From NCBI RefSeq assembly GCF_036227205.1, contig NZ_CP109442.1, forward strand, positions 1,674,001 to 1,738,000: DNA of 64,000 nucleotides. Reading direction: 5' to 3'. The notes beneath the pieces were generated by a model that saw only the letters and a list, made by a program, of their open reading frames with translations, was not told the DNA's origin and did no database searches. The position numbers and the translations under genes were made by a program. This stretch comes from Amycolatopsis sp. NBC_01480. Lineage in GTDB: Bacteria; Actinomycetota; Actinomycetes; Mycobacteriales; Pseudonocardiaceae. Of the stretch, positions 16,431 to 24,297 are shown one piece after another (within the stretch, counting starts at the first letter, position 1; every line of letters begins with the position of its first letter).

Positions 16431-17990
16431 TCAGTCTTGCGAAGCCGCCGGAGGCCCTTCGGGCTCGCCAGCGTGCGAAGCGGTGGGCGCCTCGCCCGCG
16501 GCCTGGCGCTTGCCCAGCAGCGAATGCCGCCGGCTGTAGGCAAAGTAGATCACCACGCCCACGACCATCCACACGATGAACCGCAGCCAGGTCAGCACGG
16601 TCAGGTTCAGCATCAGCCACAGGCAGGCCACGATCGCCAGCACCGGGATCACCGGCATCCACGGCACCCGGAACGCCCGCGGCAGGTCCGGGCGCGTCCG
16701 GCGCAGCACCATCACGCCCGCCGACACCAGGATGAACGCGAACAGCGTGCCGACGTTGACCATCTCCTCCAGCTTGTCGGCCGGGAAGAACGTCGCCGCG
16801 AGGGCGACCAGGCCGCCGACCACCAGCGTCGCGCGCTTCGGCGTGCCGCTGCCGCCGGTCTTGGCCATGCTGCGCGGCATCAGGCCGTCACGCGACATCG
16901 CGAAGATGATCCGGACCTGGCCGAGCATCAGCACCATGACCACCGTGGTGAGGCCGGCCAGCGCGCCGAACGAGATGATGTTCGCGGCCCAGTCCACGCC
17001 GTTGGCGGAGAACGCCGTGGCGAGGGTCTTGTGGCTGCCGTCGCCCGCCGAAGTCGCCAAGTCCTTGTAGGACACCATTCCGACGACCACCAGCGACACC
17101 GCGACGTACAGGATCGTGACGATCGCCAGCGAGCCGAAGATGCCGCGGGGCACGGACTTCTGCGGGTTGCGCGTCTCCTCGGCGGTGGTCGCGACGATGT
17201 CGAAGCCGATGAACGCGAAGAACACCAGCGAGGCGCCGGCCAGCAGGCCGAACACCCCGAACGAACTGCTGCCGCCGCCCGCGATGAGCGAGAACAGCGA
17301 CTGGTCGACACCGGTCTCCGAGGAGGCGGAGGCGCCCTGGCCGGGCGGGGTGAACGGGGTGTAGTTCGCGCCCTTGATGTAGAAGAGGCCGAGCACGATC
17401 ACGAACAGCACCACGGCGACCTTGACGCCGGTGATCACCATGGAGAACCGCGAGGACAGCTTGGTGCCGATCGCCAGCAGCGTGGTCAGCACGGCGACCA
17501 GGACGAACGCGCCCCAGTCGACGGTCACGCCGCCGAGGTCGAACGTCGTCTTGGTGCCCTGGCCGAACAGGTAGCCCAGCACCGTCTCGAGGTAGACCGA
17601 CCAGCCCTTGGCCACCGCGGCGGCGCCGACGGCGAGCTCCAGGATCAGGTCCCAGCCGATGATCCACGCGACGAACTCGCCGAACGTGGCGTACGAGAAC
17701 GTGTACGCGCTGCCCGCGACCGGAACGGTGGAGGCGAACTCGGCGTAACACAGCGCGGCGAGCGCGCAGGCGATCGCCGCGAACACGAACGCGAGCGACA
17801 CCGACGGGCCCGCGTAGTCACCGGCCGTGCGCGCGGTGAGCGTGAAGATGCCCGCGCCGATGACCACCGCGACGCCGAACACAGTCAGGTCCCAGGCGCT
17901 CAGGTTTCTTCGGAGCTTGGTGTCCGGTTCATCGGTGTCCGCCATGGACTGCTCGATGGACTTCGTGCGCCACAAACCCGTCCCGGGCAA
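16431..17990 (-). CDS. APC-superfamily amino-acid permease (cationic amino-acid transporter type)
   Basis: Integral membrane transporter of 519 residues with about 12-14 spans. The N-terminal signature GVAVVIGAGIFTLTA is the unwound TM1 region of APC permeases; YAEFASTVPVAGSAYTFSY and FFAFIGFDIVATTAEE are typical of the YfnA/CAT branch. Substrate (arginine, lysine or small neutral amino acids) cannot be told from sequence. I keep the TTG start at 17990 because AGGAGG lies 6 nt upstream and the extension WRTKSIEQS is typical of homologues; an ATG at 17945 is the alternative. The position corresponds to the permease of the mycobacterial manA region (Rv3253c). Confidence 0.9.
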   Translation of the reverse strand: MPGTGLWRTKSIEQSMADTDEPDTKLRRNLSAWDLTVFGVAVVIGAGIFTLTARTAGDYAGPSVSLAFVFAAIACALAALCYAEFASTVPVAGSAYTFSYATFGEFVAWIIGWDLILELAVGAAAVAKGWSVYLETVLGYLFGQGTKTTFDLGGVTVDWGAFVLVAVLTTLLAIGTKLSSRFSMVITGVKVAVVLFVIVLGLFYIKGANYTPFTPPGQGASASSETGVDQSLFSLIAGGGSSSFGVFGLLAGASLVFFAFIGFDIVATTAEETRNPQKSVPRGIFGSLAIVTILYVAVSLVVVGMVSYKDLATSAGDGSHKTLATAFSANGVDWAANIISFGALAGLTTVVMVLMLGQVRIIFAMSRDGLMPRSMAKTGGSGTPKRATLVVGGLVALAATFFPADKLEEMVNVGTLFAFILVSAGVMVLRRTRPDLPRAFRVPWMPVIPVLAIVACLWLMLNLTVLTWLRFIVWMVVGVVIYFAYSRRHSLLGKRQAAGEAPTASHAGEPEGPPAASQD

Positions 17991-18075
17991 CGTGAACCTC
18001 CTGCGGTGACCTGCGTGAATCGGGGTAAATCACCCTATCGCGTCAACCCCGGCACGGCCCAGCAGAGTCACCGCG

Positions 18076-18990
18076 TCAGGCCGGCGTGCGATCGAGGTCC
18101 GGCTCCAGGTAGATCAGCGCCGCGACCGGGACCTTCGCGCGGACGCGGGCCTCGGCGTCGTCGATGGCCTCGGCGACCTGCGCGGTGTCGAGGCCGGGCA
18201 CCAGCGCGAGCTTGGCGGCCACGAGCAGCTCGTCCGGGCCGAGGTACTGGGTGCGGATGTGGATCACGCGCTCGACCTTGCCCGCGGCCAGCTCGTCGAT
18301 GATCGTCGCCAGGTCGGTGTCGGTGGCGCCCTCGCCGATCAGCAGGCTCTTCATCTCCACGATCAGGATCACCGCGATGATGCCGAGCAGCACGCCGATC
18401 ATCACGGTGCCGAGGCCGTCCCACACCGGGTCGCCGGTCAGGGTGGACAGCCCGACGCCCAGCAGCGCGAACACCAGGCCGATCAGCGCGCCGCTGTCCT
18501 CCAGCAGCACCACCGGCAGCTCGGGCTCCTTGGCCTGGCGGATGAACCGCCACCAGCCGGCGTTGCCCTTGATCTTCCTCGACTCGCCGACGGCGGTGTA
18601 GAAGCTGTAGCCCTCCAGGCCGATCGCCACCACGAGGATGATCACCGCGACGATCGGCGAGTCCAGCGGCTCCGGTGCGATGACCTTGTGGATGCCCTCG
18701 TACAGCGCGAACGCGGAGCCGAGCGTGAACAGCATCAGCGCGACGATGAACGAGTAGAAGTACCGCTCCCGCCCGAAGCCGAACGGGTGCTCGCGCGTAG
18801 CCTGCCGCCGCGACGTCTTCTGCCCGAGCAGCAGCAGCCCCTGGTTCGACGTGTCGGCCAGCGAGTGCACCGACTCCGCCAGCATCGACGAGGACCCGGT
18901 CACCAGGAACCCGGCGAACTTGGCCACCGCGATCCCGGCATTGGCCGCGAGTGCCGCGACGATCGCCTTCGTACCGCCACCAGCTGACAC
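18076..18990 (-). CDS. Cation diffusion facilitator family transporter
   Basis: Membrane antiporter of 304 residues that probably exports divalent metal (Zn, Co or Fe) against protons. About six spans. The TM2 metal site region reads SMLAESVHSLADTSNQ and the TM5 partner reads LLEDSGALIG, as in the SLC30A9-like branch. The cytosolic C-terminal domain (about 215-304) has the ferredoxin-like fold pattern of CDF proteins. GTG start at 18990 with GGGGAG 6 nt upstream. No metal-responsive operator is apparent. Confidence 0.9.
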   Translation of the reverse strand: MSAGGGTKAIVAALAANAGIAVAKFAGFLVTGSSSMLAESVHSLADTSNQGLLLLGQKTSRRQATREHPFGFGRERYFYSFIVALMLFTLGSAFALYEGIHKVIAPEPLDSPIVAVIILVVAIGLEGYSFYTAVGESRKIKGNAGWWRFIRQAKEPELPVVLLEDSGALIGLVFALLGVGLSTLTGDPVWDGLGTVMIGVLLGIIAVILIVEMKSLLIGEGATDTDLATIIDELAAGKVERVIHIRTQYLGPDELLVAAKLALVPGLDTAQVAEAIDDAEARVRAKVPVAALIYLEPDLDRTPA

Positions 18991-19107
18991 TGTCTGCTCC
19001 CCTGTTTCCGCGGACGGGCCACCCGCTTGCGCCGGATCACCGCTGGGCCGGATGCCTGAATTGCCCGATCGGAGCCTAGAGGATCAGCTGGGGGTCCGAA
19101 GCCGCGG

Positions 19108-20346
19108 CTACTCCTCGCAGGTACCGGCAGTAGCGCGGAACAACTGGGCCCGGGCCCCGTCCAGCGGACGGACTTTGACGGCCGGGTCGGCGGCCGGGAG
19201 CCAGACCGACTGGCCGCGGCGCAGCTCGATCCGCTCGCCGTCGTCGGCGGTCACCAGGAGGTCGCCGGCGGTGCAGAGCAGGATCTGGGGGCCGGCGGAG
19301 TCGACCTCGATTTCGGTGGGGTCGTCGGCGGTCCACTCGACGCGCGAGAGCTCGAATTCCGGGGCGTCGGTGTGGTAGACGGCCATCCGGTCATCCGCGC
19401 ATTCACCGGGCTGCACCGGCATTTCGCCGCACGCGAAGTCGACCACGCGCAGCAGCTCGGGCACGTCCACGTGCTTCGGCGTGAGGCCGCAGCGCAGGAT
19501 GTTGTCCGAGTTGGCCAGGATCTCCACGGCGGTGCCGCTGAGGTACAGGTGCAGGTTGCCGGCCGGCAGGTAGATCGCCTCGCCCGCGCGCAGGGTCAGG
19601 CGGTTCAGCAGCAGGGCCGCGAGCACGCCGGCGTCACGCGGGTGCGCCTCGCCCAGCTCCAGGATCGTGCGGCACTCGGTCGCGAACTCGCCGTGCTCCT
19701 TGACATGTTGGACGCAGGCGTCGAGCACCTCCGGCAGCAGCCCGTCCAGCGAGGGCTGCGGCAGCGTGATCCACGTGGTGAACAGCGCGCGCAGCCCGGA
19801 CGGGTCCGGCTGCGCCTCGAGCAGGCCGGTGTACTTCGCCAGGCCCGGCGTCTCGATCGCCTTCAGCAGCTTCATGGTGCGGCCCGGGTCCCGGAATCCG
19901 GCCAGCGCATGGAATTCCGTGAGCGCGCAGACCAGCTCCGGCTTCGCCGTCGGGTCCGGGTAGTTGCGGTTCGAGGCGTCCCGCGGAATCCCCAGCCGCT
20001 CCTCGCGCGCGTGCCCTTCGGCGGCCTGCGCGGCCGAAGGGTGCGCCTGCATCGAAAGCGGTTCCTCGGCGGCCAGGATCTTCAGCAGGAACGGCAGCCG
20101 GCCGCCCCAGCGTTTCGCGCAGCGTTCGCCGAGCTGGCCGACCGGATCGGCGTCGACCAGTTCGAGCAGGCTCCGTTCCGTGCCGTCCGGGCCGATCACG
20201 TGGGACGGGTCGCCCGGGTGGGCGCCCATCCACAGCTCGGCCTCGGGGTGCGGCGCCGGCACCGGACGCCCCAGCAGCTCCGGGATCGCGGTGCGCGATC
20301 CCCAGGCGTACGGCCGTACGGCGTTGCGCAACAGCTCCACTGTCAC
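19108..20346 (-). CDS. manA: Mannose-6-phosphate isomerase
   Basis: Zn-dependent class I phosphomannose isomerase of 412 residues interconverting fructose-6-P and mannose-6-P, the entry to GDP-mannose for envelope mannans. Visible family segments are RPYAWGSRTAIPELLG, LSMQAHPS (Zn ligands Gln and His), KPELVCALTEFHALAGFR (Zn Glu) and GNLHLYLSG (Zn His). I chose GTG at 20346 (MTVELLRNAV) with GGGAG 5 nt upstream; GTG at 20340 is also possible. It follows the SIS-domain gene by 73 bp, as in the mycobacterial manA-Rv3256c-manB order. Confidence 0.94.
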   Translation of the reverse strand: MTVELLRNAVRPYAWGSRTAIPELLGRPVPAPHPEAELWMGAHPGDPSHVIGPDGTERSLLELVDADPVGQLGERCAKRWGGRLPFLLKILAAEEPLSMQAHPSAAQAAEGHAREERLGIPRDASNRNYPDPTAKPELVCALTEFHALAGFRDPGRTMKLLKAIETPGLAKYTGLLEAQPDPSGLRALFTTWITLPQPSLDGLLPEVLDACVQHVKEHGEFATECRTILELGEAHPRDAGVLAALLLNRLTLRAGEAIYLPAGNLHLYLSGTAVEILANSDNILRCGLTPKHVDVPELLRVVDFACGEMPVQPGECADDRMAVYHTDAPEFELSRVEWTADDPTEIEVDSAGPQILLCTAGDLLVTADDGERIELRRGQSVWLPAADPAVKVRPLDGARAQLFRATAGTCEE

Positions 20347-20419
20347 CTCAACTCCCAATCCTTCCCGTCGGCCGGAGCCGACGTGGTGCGCCGCGGCACC
20401 CTCGCGCGCCGGCTCGTCG

Positions 20420-21523
20420 TTACGCCGTGGCCGGCTCGTAGCGTCCGGCACCACCGATGCTGCCTGCTGCAAGCCCGAGATAAACAGCAGAAAGTTCGAA
20501 TCTCAGCGCCAGCACGGCCGCGCGGACGATCTCGTCCGACTCGAACTCCTCCGCCGGCGCGATCACGTCCACCCCGGGCAGCAGCTCCTCGGCCTCGAAC
20601 CGCGCGGCCTCGGCGGCCTGCCCGGTCCGCACCGAGAGCAGCAGCACCCGGGTCTCGGTGCCTTCCGGTGAGTCGTCCGGGTCGGCGAAAATGTCACGTC
20701 CCCCGCCGCCCGACTGCGCCCGGATGCGCAACGCCGGCCGCGCGAGCGCCTGCCGGTAGTCCTCCACGTCGCACACCATCGCCGCGTGGGCCGCGTACGC
20801 GTGCGCCGCGTGCTCCCCGACGGCGACCGCCACCGGGTCCAGCCCCCACAGCAGCGGCACCCGGTCGGCAACGCGCAAGGCCAGCGCCTTCGCCGGGTTC
20901 GCGAACGAATCCCGGGCCAGATAGTCCTTCTCGGCCTCGAGGTCCAGCTGGTCGGCCAGCGCCTGGACGTCGGCGACCAGCAGCCCCAGCGCGTTCGCCG
21001 TGAGCAGCCCGGCGGCGAGCCCGCGTGGGAACGCCAGCTCCGGCGGCACCGGCACGCGCGGGGCGAGCACCAGGCCCTTGCCCGCGACTGCAGCGGCGAC
21101 GGGGCCGTCCGGCGGCGCGGACAGCACCACGGAAGCGCCGAACCGGGCCGCCCGCTCCAGCGAAGCGGCCAGCTCGCGGTCACCCGCATCGTCGGTGTGC
21201 GCGAAGACCACGTCGAGCGCGCCGATCCACGACGGCACTGCCTCGGCCACCACCACCGGCACCGGGCACGACGGCGCGAGCAGGGCCGCGAGCAGGCGGG
21301 TCAGCGTCCGGCTGACACCCGGCCGGTCGATCAGCACCACCGAGCGCGGCCGTCCGACGTCGAGCCGGTCGCTCAGCCCGATCTCGGCCGCGGCCTCGGC
21401 GGCGGCCCGGACCTGCGCGCCCGCCATCGCGGCGGCACGCAGCAGCCCCGCGCTGTCGGCCTCGGCCAGCCGCGCGGGATCGTCAAGCAGGGAATCGTCA
21501 AGCACTGTCGGCATGGCTGTCAT
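20420..21523 (-). CDS. SIS-domain protein (TobH / PGI-PMI C-terminal type)
   Basis: Protein of 367 residues matching the actinobacterial TobH family (Rv3256c position), related to bifunctional phosphoglucose/phosphomannose isomerases. An N-terminal SIS-like half (RSVVLIDRPGVSRTLTRLLAAL, 65-90; repeated VVVAEAVPSWIGALDVV) is followed by a helical C-terminal half. Catalysis has not been established for this family; linkage to manA and manB suggests sugar-phosphate metabolism. I chose ATG at 21523 with GGGAG 6 nt upstream. It overlaps the Trm112-like gene by 26 bases, so the two are probably translationally coupled. Confidence 0.85.
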   Translation of the reverse strand: MTAMPTVLDDSLLDDPARLAEADSAGLLRAAAMAGAQVRAAAEAAAEIGLSDRLDVGRPRSVVLIDRPGVSRTLTRLLAALLAPSCPVPVVVAEAVPSWIGALDVVFAHTDDAGDRELAASLERAARFGASVVLSAPPDGPVAAAVAGKGLVLAPRVPVPPELAFPRGLAAGLLTANALGLLVADVQALADQLDLEAEKDYLARDSFANPAKALALRVADRVPLLWGLDPVAVAVGEHAAHAYAAHAAMVCDVEDYRQALARPALRIRAQSGGGGRDIFADPDDSPEGTETRVLLLSVRTGQAAEAARFEAEELLPGVDVIAPAEEFESDEIVRAAVLALRFELSAVYLGLAAGSIGGAGRYEPATA

Positions 21524-21749
21524 CCGGGTCTCCCGTGGCATCGCCCTGGCCGGGCGCCTGCCCGTCGACTACGGCCTCGTCCAGCAGCAGGACGGGGATC
21601 CCGTCGCGGACCGGGTACACCCGGCCGCACTCGGTGCAGGTCAGCGCCTCGGCCTCCGGGTCGGCCGGGGTGCCGGGCCGCAGGGGCGCGTGATCCGCCG
21701 ACGGGCAGGCGAGGATCTCCAGCAGCTGTGCGTCAAGCGTGATGGCCAT
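21498..21749 (-). CDS. Trm112-like zinc-ribbon protein
   Basis: Small protein of 83 residues. LLEILACPS near the N-terminus and LTCTECGRVYPVRDGIPVLL in the middle are the Trm112/UPF0434 signature, with Cys15, Cys38 and Cys41 visible as metal ligands. Eukaryotic and archaeal homologues activate methyltransferases; a bacterial partner is not established. ATG at 21749 is preceded by GGAGGAAC. The acidic C-terminal tail overlaps the start of the SIS-domain gene. Confidence 0.88.
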   Translation of the reverse strand: MAITLDAQLLEILACPSADHAPLRPGTPADPEAEALTCTECGRVYPVRDGIPVLLLDEAVVDGQAPGQGDATGDPDDSHADSA

Positions 21750-21835
21750 GGTTCCTCCATACCACGCGCAGGTGGGTGGTGACGGGCGTTTCCCGGCTAC
21801 GGTTCGGCCAGGAAAAGACCCTCGGCACGGCCTCT

Positions 21836-23191
21836 TCAGGCCCGGACAATGGACAGCACGTCGTCGGTCAGCGCCTCGACCGCGGCGCGGTCGGCGGCCT
21901 CCACGTTCAGCCGCAGCAGCGGCTCGGTGTTGGACGGGCGCAGGTTGAACCAGGCGCCGCCCGGCAGCTGCACGGTCAGCCCGTCCAGCTCGTCGATCTC
22001 GACGCCGGACTTGTCCGCGTACGCGTCCTTGACCGCCATCATGCGCGCGACCTGGTCGGTGACCGTCGAGTTGATCTCGCCGGACGCGGCGTAGCGGGAG
22101 AAGTCCTGGGTGAGCGCGGACAGCGGGCCGTCCTGCTCGCCCAGCGCGGCCAGCACGTGCAGCGCGGCCAGCATGCCGGTGTCGGCGCGCCAGAAGTCGC
22201 GGAAGTAGTAGTGCGCGGAGTGCTCGCCGCCGAAGATCGCGCCGGTGCGCGCCATCTCGGCCTTGATGAACGAGTGCCCCACGCGCGTGCGCACCGGCTT
22301 GCCGCCGTGCTCGGCGACGATCTCCGGCACGCCCTTGGAGGTGATCAGGTTGTGGATGACCGTGCCGCCCGGCTCCTTGACCAGCTCGCGCACGGCCACC
22401 AGCGCGGTGATCGCGCTCGGCGAAACCGGCTCGCCGCGCTCGTCGACCACGAAGCAGCGGTCGGCGTCGCCGTCGAAGGCCACGCCCGCGTCCGCGCCGA
22501 CTTCGCGGACCTTCGCCTGCAGGTCGACGATGTTGGCCGGGTCGAGCGGGTTGGCCTCGTGGTTCGGGAAATTGCCGTCGAGCTCGAAGTACATCGGGAC
22601 GATCTCGATCGGCAGCCCGTCGAAGACCGTCGGCACGGTGTGCCCGCCCATGCCGTTGCCGGCGTCGACCACGATCTTCAACGGCCGCGAGCCGGACAGG
22701 TCGACGAGGTTGCGCAGGTAGGCGGCGTAGTCGTGGAGCACGTCCTGCTCGGAGACGGTGCCGCGCTTGCCCTCGAACGACGGCACACCCTGCTCGACGG
22801 TGTCGCGGATCTCGGCGAGGCCGGTGTCCTGCCCGACCGGGGCGGCGCCGGCGCGGCACATCTTGATGCCGTTGTACTTGGCCGGGTTGTGGCTCGCGGT
22901 GAACATCGCGCCCGGCAGGTTGAGCGAGCCCGAGGCGAAGTACAGCTGGTCCGTGCTGGCCAGGCCGATCGAGACCACGTCGATGCCCTGCGAGGTCACG
23001 CCGTCGGCGAACGCGGCGGACAGCTCCGGCGAGGAGTCGCGCATGTCGTGGCCGATCACCACGGCCGGCGCCTCGGGCTTGATGAGCAGGGCGAACGCGG
23101 CGCCGAAGTCACGGACGAGGGCCGCGTCGAGCTGCTCGCCGACCACGCCGCGAATGTCGTAAGCCTTCACGATGCCCGAAAGGTCTGGCAC
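21836..23191 (-). CDS. manB: Phosphomannomutase/phosphoglucomutase
   Basis: Alpha-D-phosphohexomutase of 451 residues that converts mannose-6-P to mannose-1-P. The four-domain signatures are present: active-site phosphoserine loop MFTASHNPAKYNGIK, metal loop DGDADRCF, sugar loop GEHSAHYYFRD and phosphate-binding loop near the end (RPSNTEPLLRLNVEA). GTG start at 23191 with GGGGAG 5 nt upstream. First mannose gene of the minus-strand group manB-Trm112-SIS-manA. Confidence 0.95.
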   Translation of the reverse strand: MPDLSGIVKAYDIRGVVGEQLDAALVRDFGAAFALLIKPEAPAVVIGHDMRDSSPELSAAFADGVTSQGIDVVSIGLASTDQLYFASGSLNLPGAMFTASHNPAKYNGIKMCRAGAAPVGQDTGLAEIRDTVEQGVPSFEGKRGTVSEQDVLHDYAAYLRNLVDLSGSRPLKIVVDAGNGMGGHTVPTVFDGLPIEIVPMYFELDGNFPNHEANPLDPANIVDLQAKVREVGADAGVAFDGDADRCFVVDERGEPVSPSAITALVAVRELVKEPGGTVIHNLITSKGVPEIVAEHGGKPVRTRVGHSFIKAEMARTGAIFGGEHSAHYYFRDFWRADTGMLAALHVLAALGEQDGPLSALTQDFSRYAASGEINSTVTDQVARMMAVKDAYADKSGVEIDELDGLTVQLPGGAWFNLRPSNTEPLLRLNVEAADRAAVEALTDDVLSIVRA

Positions 23192-23262
23192 GCCGTCTCC
23201 CCGCCGATAGTCGTCCCGGCGCCGGACGCGCCGCGCGGAAAGCCTACCGGCGGGAGCCTGGT

Positions 23263-23616
23263 TCAGGCGCGCCCGGGGAGCACGCGGAGATGGCCGCGCC
23301 TGCCGGACGGGGCGTCGGGCTCCGGCGGAGGGGCCGGGCGGTCCGAGCGGCCGGCCTCGCGCACGGCCTCGGCCAGCGCGGTCAGCTCGTCGTTCGAGGG
23401 GTCCGGAGCGGCGAAGGCGCCCTCGTGGCGCACGACCTCCCAGCCCTTGGGCACGGTGAGCCGGAGTGCGTGGGCTTCACAGAGGTCGTACGAATGCGGT
23501 TCGGACGCGGTGGCGAGGGGGCCGACGACGGCGGTCGAATCGCTGTAGGCATACGTGAGCGTGGCGACAGCGGGCTCGGGGCAACCCGTTCGCGAACATT
23601 TCCGTACGCTCCGCAC
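23263..23616 (-). CDS. DUF3499-family protein
   Basis: Conserved actinobacterial protein of 117 residues (Rv3258c type), function unknown. VRSVRKCSRTGCPEPAVATLTYAY and SYDLCEAHALRL contain three cysteines and a histidine that look like a zinc site. The C-terminal third is proline-rich and disordered-looking. GTG at 23616 is chosen because the family starts here; TATCGT lies 8 nt upstream with no ribosome-binding site, consistent with a leaderless mRNA. Confidence 0.85.
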   Translation of the reverse strand: MRSVRKCSRTGCPEPAVATLTYAYSDSTAVVGPLATASEPHSYDLCEAHALRLTVPKGWEVVRHEGAFAAPDPSNDELTALAEAVREAGRSDRPAPPPEPDAPSGRRGHLRVLPGRA

Positions 23617-23683
23617 GATCGAGAACGATAGCGCGTCGTGGCAAGGGGGCACCGGCGACACGCGCGTGGGGCCGGTGACCGCA

Positions 23684-23689
23684 TAGACT
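23684..23689 (+). promoter_or_regulatory. -10 box giving a leaderless start
   Basis: TAGACT ends 6 nt before the GTG at 23696. No ribosome-binding site intervenes, so transcription should begin at or near the start codon. The divergent DUF3499 gene has TATCGT in the mirrored position, so this 79-bp spacer would carry two leaderless promoters. Confidence 0.55.
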
Positions 23690-23695
23690 TACCCG

Positions 23696-24160
23696 GTGGC
23701 GACGGCTCGTGACTACCGACAGCGGCGGCGTCTGCGCAGGGACCGGCACGGCCGGGGCCTGCGCGGGACGCTCTATCCGGCGTCCCTGCCCGCTGCCGCG
23801 AGCCGGGCGGAGCGGTTCGACGCGCTGGTGCTCGACGCGCTCGAGCCGATCGAGGCCCGCTGGCGCCACGAGCTGACCACGCTGGACGTGGCGGTCGACG
23901 ACGTCCCGGAGGTCAACGCGGACAGCCGCGCCCCGATCGACGGCGTCCTGCACGACGGCGCCGTGCCGCTCTCGCGCCTGGTCCCGGCCGGGGTCGACCG
24001 GGCCGGCCTGCCGACGCGCGCCCGGATCGTGCTCTACCGGCGCCCGCTCGAAGCCCGCGCCAAGGACCCCGGCGAGCTGGCCGACCTGGTGCACGACGTG
24101 CTCGTGGAACAGGTCGCGGGCTACCTGGGCGTCGAACCGGACGTCATCGAAGGCGACTGA
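23696..24160 (+). CDS. Metallopeptidase-family (zincin-like) protein with degenerate motif
   Basis: Protein of 154 residues of the family annotated as metallopeptidase (Rv3259 position). The basic N-terminus RQRRRLRRDRHGRGLRG precedes a compact alpha/beta domain. Where zincins have HExxH, this protein has LVHDVLVEQ: His is kept, Glu is Asp and the second His is Glu. Proteolytic activity is therefore doubtful. GTG start at 23696. Conserved next to DUF3499 and the mannose genes. Confidence 0.8.
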   Translation: MATARDYRQRRRLRRDRHGRGLRGTLYPASLPAAASRAERFDALVLDALEPIEARWRHELTTLDVAVDDVPEVNADSRAPIDGVLHDGAVPLSRLVPAGVDRAGLPTRARIVLYRRPLEARAKDPGELADLVHDVLVEQVAGYLGVEPDVIEGD

Positions 24161-24188
24161 CCTCCGGCCCAGCCCGGCCCGGCCCGAT

Positions 24189-24296
24189 GCGCCCCAATGT
24201 GGCGTTCGGTGCGTGGAATCGGGGCTGGGCGCGGAGCGTCTCCGTTGAGGGTGGTGGTGGGGCAGGACTGGAGCACCCAACGCCACATTGGGGCGC
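24189..24296. repeat. Long inverted repeat with CCCCAATGTGGCG arms
   Basis: GCGCCCCAATGTGGCGTT (24189-24206) and its exact complement AACGCCACATTGGGGCGC (24279-24296) are separated by 72 bp. The match continues imperfectly outward and inward (GGTGC/GCACC). It fills the space between convergent genes and abuts the glycosyltransferase stop at 24298. It may act as a bidirectional terminator. Confidence 0.75.
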
Positions 24297-24297
24297 T

